The notes: generated by a model not told the origin, from the sequence alone. Shown: positions 5,387 through 13,159, counted from the stretch's first letter. The stretch is DNA of 15,607 nt from an uncultured Erysipelotrichaceae bacterium (GCA_902803795.1 CADCRC010000136.1:1-15607); one strand, 5' to 3'. Translations and numbers: made by a program.

Positions 5387-7783
5387 TTATTCACTTCTTA
5401 AAGATTCAACAGGATCTTTTCTAGAAGCAATACCAGATGGAATCAAACCTGCAATTACAGATAACAATATACTAATTAAAATAAGTATTGCTGAACCACC
5501 AATTGGAAGTATTGCAATATTATCAATTTCTGTAAATATCACAACTATTTTATTAACTAAAATATCAAGTAAGAAAGTAATAATTACACCTAATGCTCCA
5601 GATATAAATCCCTCAATTAAATTTTCAGCATTAAATACACGAGATACATCTTTCTTAGAAGCACCAATTGCTCTTAAAATACCAATTTCCTTTGTTCTTT
5701 CAAGCACCGAAATATATGTAATAATAGCTATCATAATACTTGATACAACTAAACTTATTGCAACAAATGCAATTAAAACAATACTAATTACAGAAACAAT
5801 TGACGAAATACCACCCATTAAAGTTTTAATTAAATCAGAATACGTTATTTTATATTTTTTTTCTTTTTGTTCTTCATTGAATTTTTTAAATATTTTCTCT
5901 ATCTTATCTTTAGATTCATAATTTTTAGGATAAATAGAAATACTATCTGGATTATCTTCATCTTTTATTCCAAGCTTTTCTAAATTTCCAATATATGTAC
6001 TTGTAACTCCATCAAAATTAGAATTAGTAAATATATTTATATCTTTATTATTAAGTTGATCTTTTGCTATATCACTATCTTTTATTTTATTTATTACATA
6101 TTTTGTTAATTTATTACTATATGCAACAGCACCACTTTCAACAGTTGAATCATCTTTAGTTTTAGCTATTCCAACTATTTTTATTTTTAAGCTATCATCT
6201 ACTAAATCCCCTAAATAATTAATATCAGTAGATTTATCTACCCAAACATTTTTCTCTTTAACAAAATAATCAGTATTAACAATAAGACTAAATTCTTTAC
6301 CAATTAATGATTTATAAGAATAATTCTTAGTCTTTTTATCATCTGAATTTAAATTAGTTCTATCTTCTATATCTAAAGAATAAGCTAAAGATAAAGGTAT
6401 CTTATTATTTTTATCAACAACAAGTAATAATTCATCTTTCTCATTAGGCATTTCACCTTCTAATAGTTCATATTGACTATCTCTTAATTTTTTATCCTCT
6501 ATTAATTCATAAAATCTATCTGAAACAGACATACTACTAAACAAATCATCAGATATATTTATATCACAAGGATTAACTTGAACAATAGAATTATCTTTTT
6601 TTGAATAAACTTGTAAATTCAAATCATAATTATATTTAATAATAGAAGTATAATCTTTAATATGTCTATAATTATTATCTATTTCTTTTTTTACTTTAGA
6701 TAAAGAATATTCAGTACTATCTTCTATTTTACCAATATTATTAACATTAGTAAGACTATCAAAATCGTTAGAAGTACAAATACTATTTTTATCACATTTC
6801 TTTTTACCTTCTTTTTCTGCATCCTCATCTATTTTATAAGTCTCTACACTACGACCCTTAGTAATAGTAATAGTTGAATTAGACAAACTGGTTCTCTCTA
6901 AATTATTAATATATGTATTTACACCATTAGATAAACTAAGTATTAGTGCTATACCAATTATACCAATTGAACCAGCAAATGAAATCAAAAAAGTTCTACC
7001 ACTTTTAGTCAATAAATTATTTAATGATAAAGAAAGAGCTGTTAAAAGCCCCATTGAACTTTTCTTCTCAGAAGAAGTTAAAGTATCATTATCACTTTGT
7101 TTAGGCTTATACGGATTAGTATCACCAATTACCATACCATCTTTTAATCTAACTATTCTAGTTGAATACTCTTCAGCTAAATCTTCATTATGTGTAACCA
7201 TAATAACAAGCTTATCATTAGCTATTTCTTTTAACATATTCATAATCTGAACACTAGTTTCAGAATCAAGAGCACCAGTTGGCTCATCTGCTAAAATAAT
7301 ATCAGGATTATTTACAAGAGCTCTAGCAATTGCAACTCTTTGCATCTGTCCACCAGAAAGTTGAGAAGGTTTCTTCTTAACATGATCTTTTAAACCAACC
7401 TTCTCCAATGCATCAAGTGCTCTTTTTCTTCTCTCACTACTGGAAACACCAGATAATGTCAAAGCAAGTTCAACATTTGCCAAAATAGACTGATGTGTAA
7501 TCAAATTATAACTTTGAAACACAAAACCTATTCTATGATTACGATATGAATCCCAATCATCACTAGTATATTTTTTAGTACTCACATTATTAATTATTAA
7601 ATCACCTTCAGTATAATGATCAAGACCACCAATAATATTTAATAATGTACTCTTACCAGATCCAGAAGGACCCAAAATTGAAACAAATTCACTATTTCTA
7701 AATTTTATAGAAACATCATTTAAAGCAACCTGCTTTAAATCACCTAAATTATAAACTTTTTTAATATTCTTAACTTCCAACAT
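5387..7783 (-). CDS. ABC transporter, fused ATPase and FtsX-type permease (MacB-like)
   Basis: This 798-residue single-chain half-transporter is expected to dimerise. The N-terminal ATPase has Walker A GPSGSGKS (38-45), Q-loop FQSYNL (~89-94), signature LSGGQ (142-146), Walker B ILADE (163-167) and switch His198. The permease follows: TM1 ~265-287, an extracytoplasmic region of ~365 residues with Cys330 and Cys336, then TM2 ~660-690, TM3 ~724-748 and TM4 ~759-782. The family motif ERTKEIGILRAIGASKKDV follows TM2 and DPVESLR ends the protein. This is the MacB/FtsX (LolCDE-like) type: mechanotransmission transporters that export peptides or lipids or act on surface molecules rather than carry solutes through a channel. 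ATG 7781-7783 is chosen because GAGGAG (7794-7799) lies 10 bases upstream; a GTG six codons earlier would place that site inside the gene. The substrate is unknown. It is the last gene of the surface-protein cluster. Confidence 0.93.
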   Translation of the reverse strand: MLEVKNIKKVYNLGDLKQVALNDVSIKFRNSEFVSILGPSGSGKSTLLNIIGGLDHYTEGDLIINNVSTKKYTSDDWDSYRNHRIGFVFQSYNLITHQSILANVELALTLSGVSSSERRKRALDALEKVGLKDHVKKKPSQLSGGQMQRVAIARALVNNPDIILADEPTGALDSETSVQIMNMLKEIANDKLVIMVTHNEDLAEEYSTRIVRLKDGMVIGDTNPYKPKQSDNDTLTSSEKKSSMGLLTALSLSLNNLLTKSGRTFLISFAGSIGIIGIALILSLSNGVNTYINNLERTSLSNSTITITKGRSVETYKIDEDAEKEGKKKCDKNSICTSNDFDSLTNVNNIGKIEDSTEYSLSKVKKEIDNNYRHIKDYTSIIKYNYDLNLQVYSKKDNSIVQVNPCDINISDDLFSSMSVSDRFYELIEDKKLRDSQYELLEGEMPNEKDELLLVVDKNNKIPLSLAYSLDIEDRTNLNSDDKKTKNYSYKSLIGKEFSLIVNTDYFVKEKNVWVDKSTDINYLGDLVDDSLKIKIVGIAKTKDDSTVESGAVAYSNKLTKYVINKIKDSDIAKDQLNNKDINIFTNSNFDGVTSTYIGNLEKLGIKDEDNPDSISIYPKNYESKDKIEKIFKKFNEEQKEKKYKITYSDLIKTLMGGISSIVSVISIVLIAFVAISLVVSSIMIAIITYISVLERTKEIGILRAIGASKKDVSRVFNAENLIEGFISGALGVIITFLLDILVNKIVVIFTEIDNIAILPIGGSAILILISILLSVIAGLIPSGIASRKDPVESLRSE

Positions 7784-7793
7784 ATTTTCAATA

Positions 7794-7799
7794 CTCCTC
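7794..7799 (-). promoter_or_regulatory. Ribosome binding site deciding the ABC transporter start
   Basis: GAGGAG on the minus strand, 10 bases before ATG 7781-7783. It overlaps codons 1-3 of the longer GTG-start reading, which argues against that reading. Confidence 0.6.
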
Positions 7800-7873
7800 A
7801 CTTAAATGTAACTATATTAACATAAAAAATAAAGAAAGTAAAATCACCTTCTTAATCCACCTCTTAAAATACA

Positions 7874-8257
7874 TCAGTTAACATTAAAAGGATTTTGCTT
7901 ATTCTTTCCATTATCAATCTCAATATAACCACCTCCAGAATCAGAAACAGTATCATCAGCTATCTGATTCCAACAAGCAGTAAATTCAAAATTATCACCT
8001 AACGAATCTAAAGTAAAACTAATAAGAAATGGCACAAGAAATACCACAACAAGAGCAATTATAGAATTTTTAATACTCTTAGGTGCTTTCTTATCATCAG
8101 GATTACCCATTAACTTAACAAAAGAAATTGTTATAGAAATTATTGCAAGCATTGGACCTACAATATATAAAATTATTAAACCTCTCTTAATAATAGCTAA
8201 AAAACGCATTAAAGTTATATCACTACAATAATTCATTAAATCGCCTAAAAAAAACAT
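7874..8257 (-). CDS. Small two-helix membrane protein, T4SS-pilin-like in layout
   Basis: 127 residues; ATG 8255-8257 follows AGGTGAT with good spacing (a second ATG at codon 8 has a weaker site). Two hydrophobic helices span ~26-48 and ~63-84, joined by a basic loop (GNPDDKKAPKSIKN) that should face the cytoplasm, leaving both termini outside. Cys11 and Cys95 then lie on the outer side and could pair. The C-terminal tail is polar with a Gly-rich SGGG segment and ends NPFNVN. Size, hairpin topology and the segment ITLMRFLAIIKRGLIIL resemble the small VirB2/T4SS-pilin-like proteins found scattered in gut Bacillota, but there is no secretion system nearby, so this is a resemblance only. It starts 11 bases after the stop of the glycosidase gene and is probably co-transcribed with it. 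Confidence 0.75.
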   Translation of the reverse strand: MFFLGDLMNYCSDITLMRFLAIIKRGLIILYIVGPMLAIISITISFVKLMGNPDDKKAPKSIKNSIIALVVVFLVPFLISFTLDSLGDNFEFTACWNQIADDTVSDSGGGYIEIDNGKNKQNPFNVN

Positions 8258-8268
8258 AAAACAATCAC

Positions 8269-9201
8269 CTACTCAACTTTATATACCCAAAATGAAGGCA
8301 TTTTTCTTAATCCAGTACTTCCGCCACCAACAACTTTATTAATTATTTTACCATTAACAAGTAGCTCAGAAGAAGAACCACCATCTAAATTTGCAGCATT
8401 AACAACATCATATTCTAAAAACAAATCAATCATATCTTTCATACTTGCACCAACAGATGAAGGCATTCTGCCATCGATAACTAAAAAAATAACTTTCCCA
8501 TCTCTAGTTTGTCCAATTGCAGTCCTTGGAGCATACCCATAACCACCATTACCAATAACTTTACTTGGAACACCATCAACTATTAAAAATGGACCAAACT
8601 CTAAAGCATCTCTATATATTTTGGTAGCCTCATTACAATCAGTCTTCTTTAATATTAATTTATTATCATCATTGAATCCAATAAAACCACCATCAACAAC
8701 CAAATCACTATAATAACTTACAACACTATGATTTACTATAACAACACCATGAGGAAAAGCACCATTAGACTCAAATTCAGGATCATAAAATCCACCACCA
8801 TTTATTATAACACTAGCCTTACTTCTTTTATACAAAGAAGTAATTAATTCACCACTTTTTCCAATATCTTTAGATACTTCTAAATGTACATTACCAGGAT
8901 TATTTAATATAGCTATATATCCCCTAAAATGTTTCTTATATATTTTTTTTACTTCAAACAAATCATTAGTATCAATAATATTAATCAAATTATAATTAGA
9001 ACTATTACTACTAATAATTCTATTATTATTCATAACATTCTTAATTGTAGAATCACTATATAATAATCTAGCAATATATTGATGAGATTTTGTAGTCATC
9101 AAAGATGTAATAACAATAGATTTAAAATCATAATTTATATATAAAAAATAATTTATTAATATAATAACAAATATTATACTAAAAATAATTTTATACTTCA
9201 T
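8269..9201 (-). CDS. Membrane-anchored phosphodiester glycosidase family protein (NAGPA domain)
   Basis: 310 residues. An N-terminal membrane anchor (~4-23) is followed by an extracytoplasmic segment (TTKSHQYIARLLYS at 36-49 is typical of Bacillota members) and a NAGPA (phosphodiester glycosidase) domain from ~90 to the end. Visible signature motifs are NGGGF (134-138), PRTAIG (225-230), IDGR (242-245) and NLDGGSSS (271-278), with an Arg near 299. The founding member is the mammalian uncovering enzyme that removes GlcNAc from a phosphodiester; bacterial relatives are annotated in exopolysaccharide metabolism. A role in trimming phosphodiester-linked sugars of surface glycopolymers is an inference. 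ATG 9199-9201 overlaps the upstream gene by 11 bases and has only a weak GTAGAAG site, so translation is probably coupled. Only one Cys (189) is in the exported part. Confidence 0.92.
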   Translation of the reverse strand: MKYKIIFSIIFVIILINYFLYINYDFKSIVITSLMTTKSHQYIARLLYSDSTIKNVMNNNRIISSNSSNYNLINIIDTNDLFEVKKIYKKHFRGYIAILNNPGNVHLEVSKDIGKSGELITSLYKRSKASVIINGGGFYDPEFESNGAFPHGVVIVNHSVVSYYSDLVVDGGFIGFNDDNKLILKKTDCNEATKIYRDALEFGPFLIVDGVPSKVIGNGGYGYAPRTAIGQTRDGKVIFLVIDGRMPSSVGASMKDMIDLFLEYDVVNAANLDGGSSSELLVNGKIINKVVGGGSTGLRKMPSFWVYKVE

Positions 9202-9763
9202 TTTCTTCTACTTTACCATCTTTATTATAATCAATATATTCTTTATATGTTTCATATTTATTAATTGATAATCCTGTTTGATTAGTAACTTGATATTGAT
9301 TATAAATATTAATATTTTCATTATATAAATTAACATCTTTTACAAATAAATTATTAGCTTTTTCATATTCAACTTTATAATTATTACATTTCTTATTAAT
9401 ACTAGTTTCAGGATAATAAGTATCAGTACATAACTTATTTAATTTAATAACATTCTTATTTATTTCATCAATCATATTTTCATAATTAGATAAAGTATTC
9501 TTAATCTCATTATCTTTTTGATATAATGTTTCATATGAATTATTAAATACAGTTGCATAAATCTGACTTCTAGTAGAATTAAAAGAATCTAATTGTATTT
9601 TTAAATTATCATAATTATCATTAACTTTATCCATTCTTAAAGATATTCCTTCTCTATCAGACTTTAAACTAATAACACTAGCAGAAACACATCCAGCAAC
9701 AATAAGTACTGTAGCTATACAAATCATATTAAAAGCAATCTGAATATATCTATCCTGTTTCAT
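9191..9763 (-). CDS. Membrane-anchored coiled-coil protein with a C-terminal EF-hand loop
   Basis: 190 residues; start ATG 9761-9763 after AAGGTGAT. Residues ~8-33 form one hydrophobic segment with V22-A23-G24-C25, which matches a lipobox, but hydrophobicity continues past Cys25, so a plain membrane anchor is equally possible. Residues ~36-110 look like a long polar helix or coiled coil, followed by Cys112 and Cys126 flanking a short loop, then another helix. The last residues, 178-189, form a textbook 12-residue EF-hand loop (D-Y-N-K-D-G-K-V-E-E-N-E; ligands at 1, 3, 5 and 12), suggesting calcium binding outside the cell. The codons of this loop overlap the start of the glycosidase gene by 11 bases. 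It is the first gene of the surface cluster. I do not recognise the family; a scaffold or partner for the glycosidase is a guess from context. Confidence 0.8.
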   Translation of the reverse strand: MKQDRYIQIAFNMICIATVLIVAGCVSASVISLKSDREGISLRMDKVNDNYDNLKIQLDSFNSTRSQIYATVFNNSYETLYQKDNEIKNTLSNYENMIDEINKNVIKLNKLCTDTYYPETSINKKCNNYKVEYEKANNLFVKDVNLYNENINIYNQYQVTNQTGLSINKYETYKEYIDYNKDGKVEENEV

Positions 9764-9780
9764 ATCATCACCTTAATATG

Positions 9781-9809
9781 ATTATATTATTTTTTTAATA
9801 TTTTGTAAA
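9781..9809 (-). promoter_or_regulatory. Near-consensus promoter of the surface-protein cluster
   Basis: TTTACA (9804-9809), exactly 17 bases, then TATAAT (9781-9786) on the minus strand. Transcription should start near 9774, which is the first base of the AAGGTGAT ribosome site (9767-9774), giving a leader of only ~11 bases. Confidence 0.75.
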
Positions 9810-9835
9810 GAAAAAGACATTTATAAAAAATGCCT
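9808..9835 (-). terminator. Terminator of the pcrA-obg operon
   Basis: On the minus strand AGGCATTT (9828-9835) pairs with AAATGTCT (9815-9822) over 8 bp with one G-U pair and a 5-base loop, followed by a T-rich tract (9808-9815). It lies 17 bases after the methyltransferase-like gene and directly abuts the next promoter. Confidence 0.75.
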
Positions 9836-9851
9836 AACATAATATAAATAA

Positions 9852-10526
9852 TTATTTCTTTCTATATATTACAGGATAATCATATGAATAATTTATCTTA
9901 CCTAATTTTAAACACTTTATGTCAGGATCAAAATCATAAGCATATTTAAGCAATGATTCTAATTTACTATCACTATTATCGAAACAATCGGTATAATCAT
10001 AACTCATACAAATAAAAAAATTAGAATCTGAATTAACAGCCTTTTCAATAATTTTTTTCTCTCCACCAAATGGCATAAATGAATAAACTAAATCATATTT
10101 TTTATAATCATCACTATTAAACTTAGATTTATTTAATATAATATTATTATTTGTTTTAATAGAATCAACTATTAATTTAGGATCATATATTTCTAATCTA
10201 TTTTTAATATTTTTATTTGAAATTCTATTAGCAAGTACAGGAACATATCCACAACCAAGTTCAAGCAAATTATTTTTATTATTTAATAATTCAGGATATA
10301 ATTCAAATAACTTATCACAATACCTACTAAATATATTCATATTTTCAGGTACAATATCAAACATATCATAAAATTCACGTATTTCACTACATAAATAATT
10401 TGCAATATAAGGATCAGAAAAACTTAATATATAATCTATCATAAACGTATTCTTTGTTTCAATACAATATTTATTAAGTAAAAAATCTCTTAATCTTTTA
10501 TATTTTTCTATATAATCTTTTTGCAT
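9852..10526 (-). CDS. Putative SAM-dependent methyltransferase-like protein
   Basis: 224 residues; ATG 10524-10526 follows AGGTGAT, and this ribosome site begins in the obg TAG stop (8-base gap), so it is co-transcribed with obg. A helical N-terminal part (1-80) precedes a Rossmann-type core: motif I LLELGCG (87-93), strand 2 ending in an acidic residue (LEIYDPKL, D115), and a motif IV-like YDLVYSFMPFGG around residues 145-156. This fits a class I methyltransferase cofactor site. The usual NPPY/DPPY of N-methyltransferases is absent, so the target is unclear (small molecule, protein or rRNA). The chain ends soon after the core with few C-terminal strands. No membrane segment or signal peptide. 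The methyltransferase call rests mainly on LELGCG and the following strand pattern. Confidence 0.75.
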   Translation of the reverse strand: MQKDYIEKYKRLRDFLLNKYCIETKNTFMIDYILSFSDPYIANYLCSEIREFYDMFDIVPENMNIFSRYCDKLFELYPELLNNKNNLLELGCGYVPVLANRISNKNIKNRLEIYDPKLIVDSIKTNNNIILNKSKFNSDDYKKYDLVYSFMPFGGEKKIIEKAVNSDSNFFICMSYDYTDCFDNSDSKLESLLKYAYDFDPDIKCLKLGKINYSYDYPVIYRKK

Positions 10527-10534
10527 AATATCAC

Positions 10535-11809
10535 CTATTCATCTTGATATTTAAAATAAAAATTAGATATTTTAACATAATCACCAGATTTAGCACCAAG
10601 TCTTCTTAATTCATCATCTATCCCAAGTTTAGACATCTTCTTACTAAATCTTAAAGCAGCCTCTTCAGTTTGAAAATTAGTCATTTTAAATATTTCATCA
10701 ATCTTTTTTCCTTCAACTATCCATTCATCATTATTCTTCCTAATAGTAAAAGGCTTTTCTTCTATAAATTTATATAATATATGGTTCTCTTGCATATCAT
10801 CACTAACCAAATCAACTTTTTCAACTTTTTCTAATAATTCAGATAAGTAATCAACTACTTCTTGAAGTCCACTAGAGTTAATACCACTAGTTTCAAATAT
10901 TTTTAATTTAACATGTTTTTTAAATTCTACCAAATTATCTTTACTTTGAGGCATATCCATTTTATTTGCTAATACAATCATAGGCTTTTTTAATAGATTT
11001 TTATCATATAATTCTAATTCTTTTTGTATAACATTAAAATCATCTACAGCATTTCTTCCTTCTATTTGACTCATATCAACAACATGAACAAGTATACTGC
11101 ATCTTTGAATATGTTTCAAAAATTTATCTCCAAGTCCAACACCTTTATAAGCATCTTTAATAAGTCCAGGCATATCAGCAACAACAAAACTTTTACCAGA
11201 ACTAGAAAGAGCAACGCCAAGTATTGGATGAAGAGTTGTAAAATGATAATCTGCTATCTTAGGTGTTGCTTTAGATATTTTTGAAACAATTGTACTTTTT
11301 CCAACACTAGGAAGACCAACAAGACAAACATCAGCAAGCAATTTTAATTCTATTTTTAAATGTCTATGCTCTCCTTCCTGTCCATTTTCAGCATAATGAG
11401 GAGCGATATTACTTTGAGTTTTAAAATGTGTATTTCCAAAACCACCACGTCCCCCTTTAGCAATTATTTCTTTTTGATTTTTTTTATTTAAATCACAAAC
11501 AATCATACCTGTATCAATATCAGTAACAATAGTGCCTACAGGAACTTTAATAATCAAATCTTCTTGATCTTCACCATTCTGGTTTTTACCTTTACCATTT
11601 TCTCCATTCTTACCAATTATTTTTTTGTTATATCTAAAATCAAGTAAAGTAGATAATCCAGTATCAGTTTGAAAATAAATATCTTGACCCCTTCCACCAT
11701 TTCCACCATATGGTCCTCCCATAGGAACATATTTTTCACGACGAAAAGCCATACATCCATTTCCACCAGATCCAGCAATAACTTCAATTTCAACCTCATC
11801 AACAAACAT
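10535..11809 (-). CDS. obg: Obg/CgtA-family GTPase (ribosome assembly, stress)
   Basis: 424 residues from ATG 11807-11809, six bases after AAGGTG (11816-11821); two in-frame codons just upstream (GTG, ATG) overlap that site and are rejected. The glycine-rich Obg fold occupies ~1-158 (GGNGCMAFRREKYVPMGGPYGG near 15-36). The GTPase domain has G1 GLPSVGKS (165-172), G2 TT (191-192), G3 DMPG (212-215), G4 NKMD (282-285) and G5 TSG (307-309). The OCT domain (~345-424) includes FTIRKNNDEWIVEGKKI. Obg binds the 50S subunit, helps late ribosome assembly and responds to nucleotide levels. Length and domain order are standard. It lies 50 bases after the nucleotidyltransferase gene, an AT-only gap in which I see no convincing promoter or terminator, so co-transcription with pcrA is likely. 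Confidence 0.97.
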   Translation of the reverse strand: MFVDEVEIEVIAGSGGNGCMAFRREKYVPMGGPYGGNGGRGQDIYFQTDTGLSTLLDFRYNKKIIGKNGENGKGKNQNGEDQEDLIIKVPVGTIVTDIDTGMIVCDLNKKNQKEIIAKGGRGGFGNTHFKTQSNIAPHYAENGQEGEHRHLKIELKLLADVCLVGLPSVGKSTIVSKISKATPKIADYHFTTLHPILGVALSSSGKSFVVADMPGLIKDAYKGVGLGDKFLKHIQRCSILVHVVDMSQIEGRNAVDDFNVIQKELELYDKNLLKKPMIVLANKMDMPQSKDNLVEFKKHVKLKIFETSGINSSGLQEVVDYLSELLEKVEKVDLVSDDMQENHILYKFIEEKPFTIRKNNDEWIVEGKKIDEIFKMTNFQTEEAALRFSKKMSKLGIDDELRRLGAKSGDYVKISNFYFKYQDE

Positions 11810-11815
11810 AGCCAT

Positions 11816-11821
11816 CACCTT
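11816..11821 (-). promoter_or_regulatory. Ribosome binding site deciding the obg start
   Basis: AAGGTG on the minus strand, six bases before ATG 11807-11809. Longer in-frame starts at 11813-11818 overlap the site itself. Confidence 0.6.
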
Positions 11822-11859
11822 ATTCTATTACAATAATTATTATTTAATTTAATATAATA

Positions 11860-13143
11860 TTATTTAACTTTCATTTTATTTTTTTCTCTATCCCATAAAT
11901 CATTAGGATATTCAGAATTATCAACCATTTCTTTTAAAGCATCTTTAACAGAATCAGAATCTTCTTTATATGTAACACCATACCATTTAGAAGTAGTAGG
12001 AATAACATTAACTAAAGAATAATTATCTTTAATACTATCAAATAAAACATCAGGTATTAAGAATTCACAATCTAATAATTTATCTTTATTTTTATCTAAA
12101 AATTTAGGAAATTTATTTTCTATATAGTTAAAAATTGAAGGTGAAAACAACAACATATTCATAGAAACAGTATCATCAGGTAAAACAGTAAATTTATCTT
12201 CTCCAGATAAAGGAGAAGCAACAATCTCATCACCAACTTTTTCAAGCTTAGATTCAATTATAGAAGAAAGCATTAAGCCATCTTGTTTACAAACACCTCT
12301 CTTAACAGACCCATTATCCGTCATAGTATTCTTAGCCTTATATCCTATCAAACCATAATTATATGGAACTTTATTAACATCAATTCCCTTTAAAAATTCT
12401 GCTCCCTTTAAAAAAGCATCTCTTCCATAAAAATCATCTGAATTAATCATCATAAATGGTTCATTTATCTTATCTTTACAACACATAATTGCATGAGCAG
12501 TACCAAGTGGTTTAACTCTATCTTTCGGTAAATTAATATAATCAGGTACATTATCATTCTTTTGAAAACAATATTCTACATTAATATAAGGCTCAACTCT
12601 TTTACCAATAGTTTCTTTAAATACTTCATAATTTTCTTCTTTAATTAAAAATACAATCTTATTAAAACCAGCCTCTAAAGCATCATATACTGAATAATCA
12701 ATAATAAATTCACCATTAGGTCCAAGTGGAGTAATTTGTTTTAACCCCCCAAACCTAGATCCCATTCCAGCAGCAAGTATTAATAAGGTCAAATCATTGT
12801 TCTTAGTTTTCATATTTTTTTCATTCCTTTCAATCATACTATTAAAGTTAATAATACCATCTTCTAATTTATTATCAGAATATTTTATATCTATCTCAAA
12901 CTTATCATCATAAAATCTAACAAACTCAAAATTATATAAAGAACCCTTCTTAAATATTCTAACAACCTCATCCTTACCAACATTAGATATACCACTAAAT
13001 TCTTTTAAATAACCCAATTCATTATCATTCAAATATTTAACACTAACTTCTCCATAAACATATCTATAATATATTCCTTTTAAATTATATCCATCATCAC
13101 TTTTTATATATAATTTATATCCTAAATTCAACTCTTTTCTCAA
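11860..13143 (-). CDS. Sugar-phosphate nucleotidyltransferase-like protein with an N-terminal extension
   Basis: 427 residues. The catalytic part starts near residue 116 and has the NTP-transferase signature LAAGMGSRFGGLKQ (123-136), then LGPNGE (140-145) and the metal-binding NSDDFYG (234-240). It resembles the ~300-residue UTP-glucose-1-phosphate uridylyltransferase-like proteins of Bacillota; the sugar is not predictable from sequence. Residues 1-105 are extra: a beta-rich, YIKSDDGYNLKGIYY-type segment I cannot assign, followed by a polar linker. The start is TTG 13141-13143, eight bases after GGAGGG (13152-13157), so the extension is well supported as translated. An internal ATG at codon 111 has GAAAGGA 11 bases upstream and could produce a short form. 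The gene starts 16 bases after the pcrA stop and is in that operon. Confidence 0.88.
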   Translation of the reverse strand: MRKELNLGYKLYIKSDDGYNLKGIYYRYVYGEVSVKYLNDNELGYLKEFSGISNVGKDEVVRIFKKGSLYNFEFVRFYDDKFEIDIKYSDNKLEDGIINFNSMIERNEKNMKTKNNDLTLLILAAGMGSRFGGLKQITPLGPNGEFIIDYSVYDALEAGFNKIVFLIKEENYEVFKETIGKRVEPYINVEYCFQKNDNVPDYINLPKDRVKPLGTAHAIMCCKDKINEPFMMINSDDFYGRDAFLKGAEFLKGIDVNKVPYNYGLIGYKAKNTMTDNGSVKRGVCKQDGLMLSSIIESKLEKVGDEIVASPLSGEDKFTVLPDDTVSMNMLLFSPSIFNYIENKFPKFLDKNKDKLLDCEFLIPDVLFDSIKDNYSLVNVIPTTSKWYGVTYKEDSDSVKDALKEMVDNSEYPNDLWDREKNKMKVK

Positions 13144-13151
13144 TTAAAACA

Positions 13152-13157
13152 CCCTCC
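13152..13157 (-). promoter_or_regulatory. Ribosome binding site supporting a TTG start
   Basis: GGAGGG on the minus strand, eight bases before TTG 13141-13143. It is the strongest site in the region and the reason for accepting the long nucleotidyltransferase. Confidence 0.7.
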
Positions 13158-13159
13158 AA

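Noticed and set aside
9664..9763. Coiled-coil protein as a definite lipoprotein
   Set aside because: VAGC fits a lipobox, but the hydrophobic segment continues ~8 residues past the Cys, so a simple membrane anchor is as likely.
11024..11284. Plus-strand open frame of 86 codons inside obg
   Set aside because: Lies antisense to the conserved GTPase domain of obg; composition is that of a shadow frame.
11617..11805. Minus-strand frame of 62 codons in the 5' part of obg
   Set aside because: Out-of-frame shadow of the glycine-rich Obg domain with no independent start signal.
11810..11859. Promoter or terminator between the nucleotidyltransferase gene and obg
   Set aside because: The gap is nearly pure A/T with several partial -10-like strings but no credible -35 partner and no hairpin with a T-tract.
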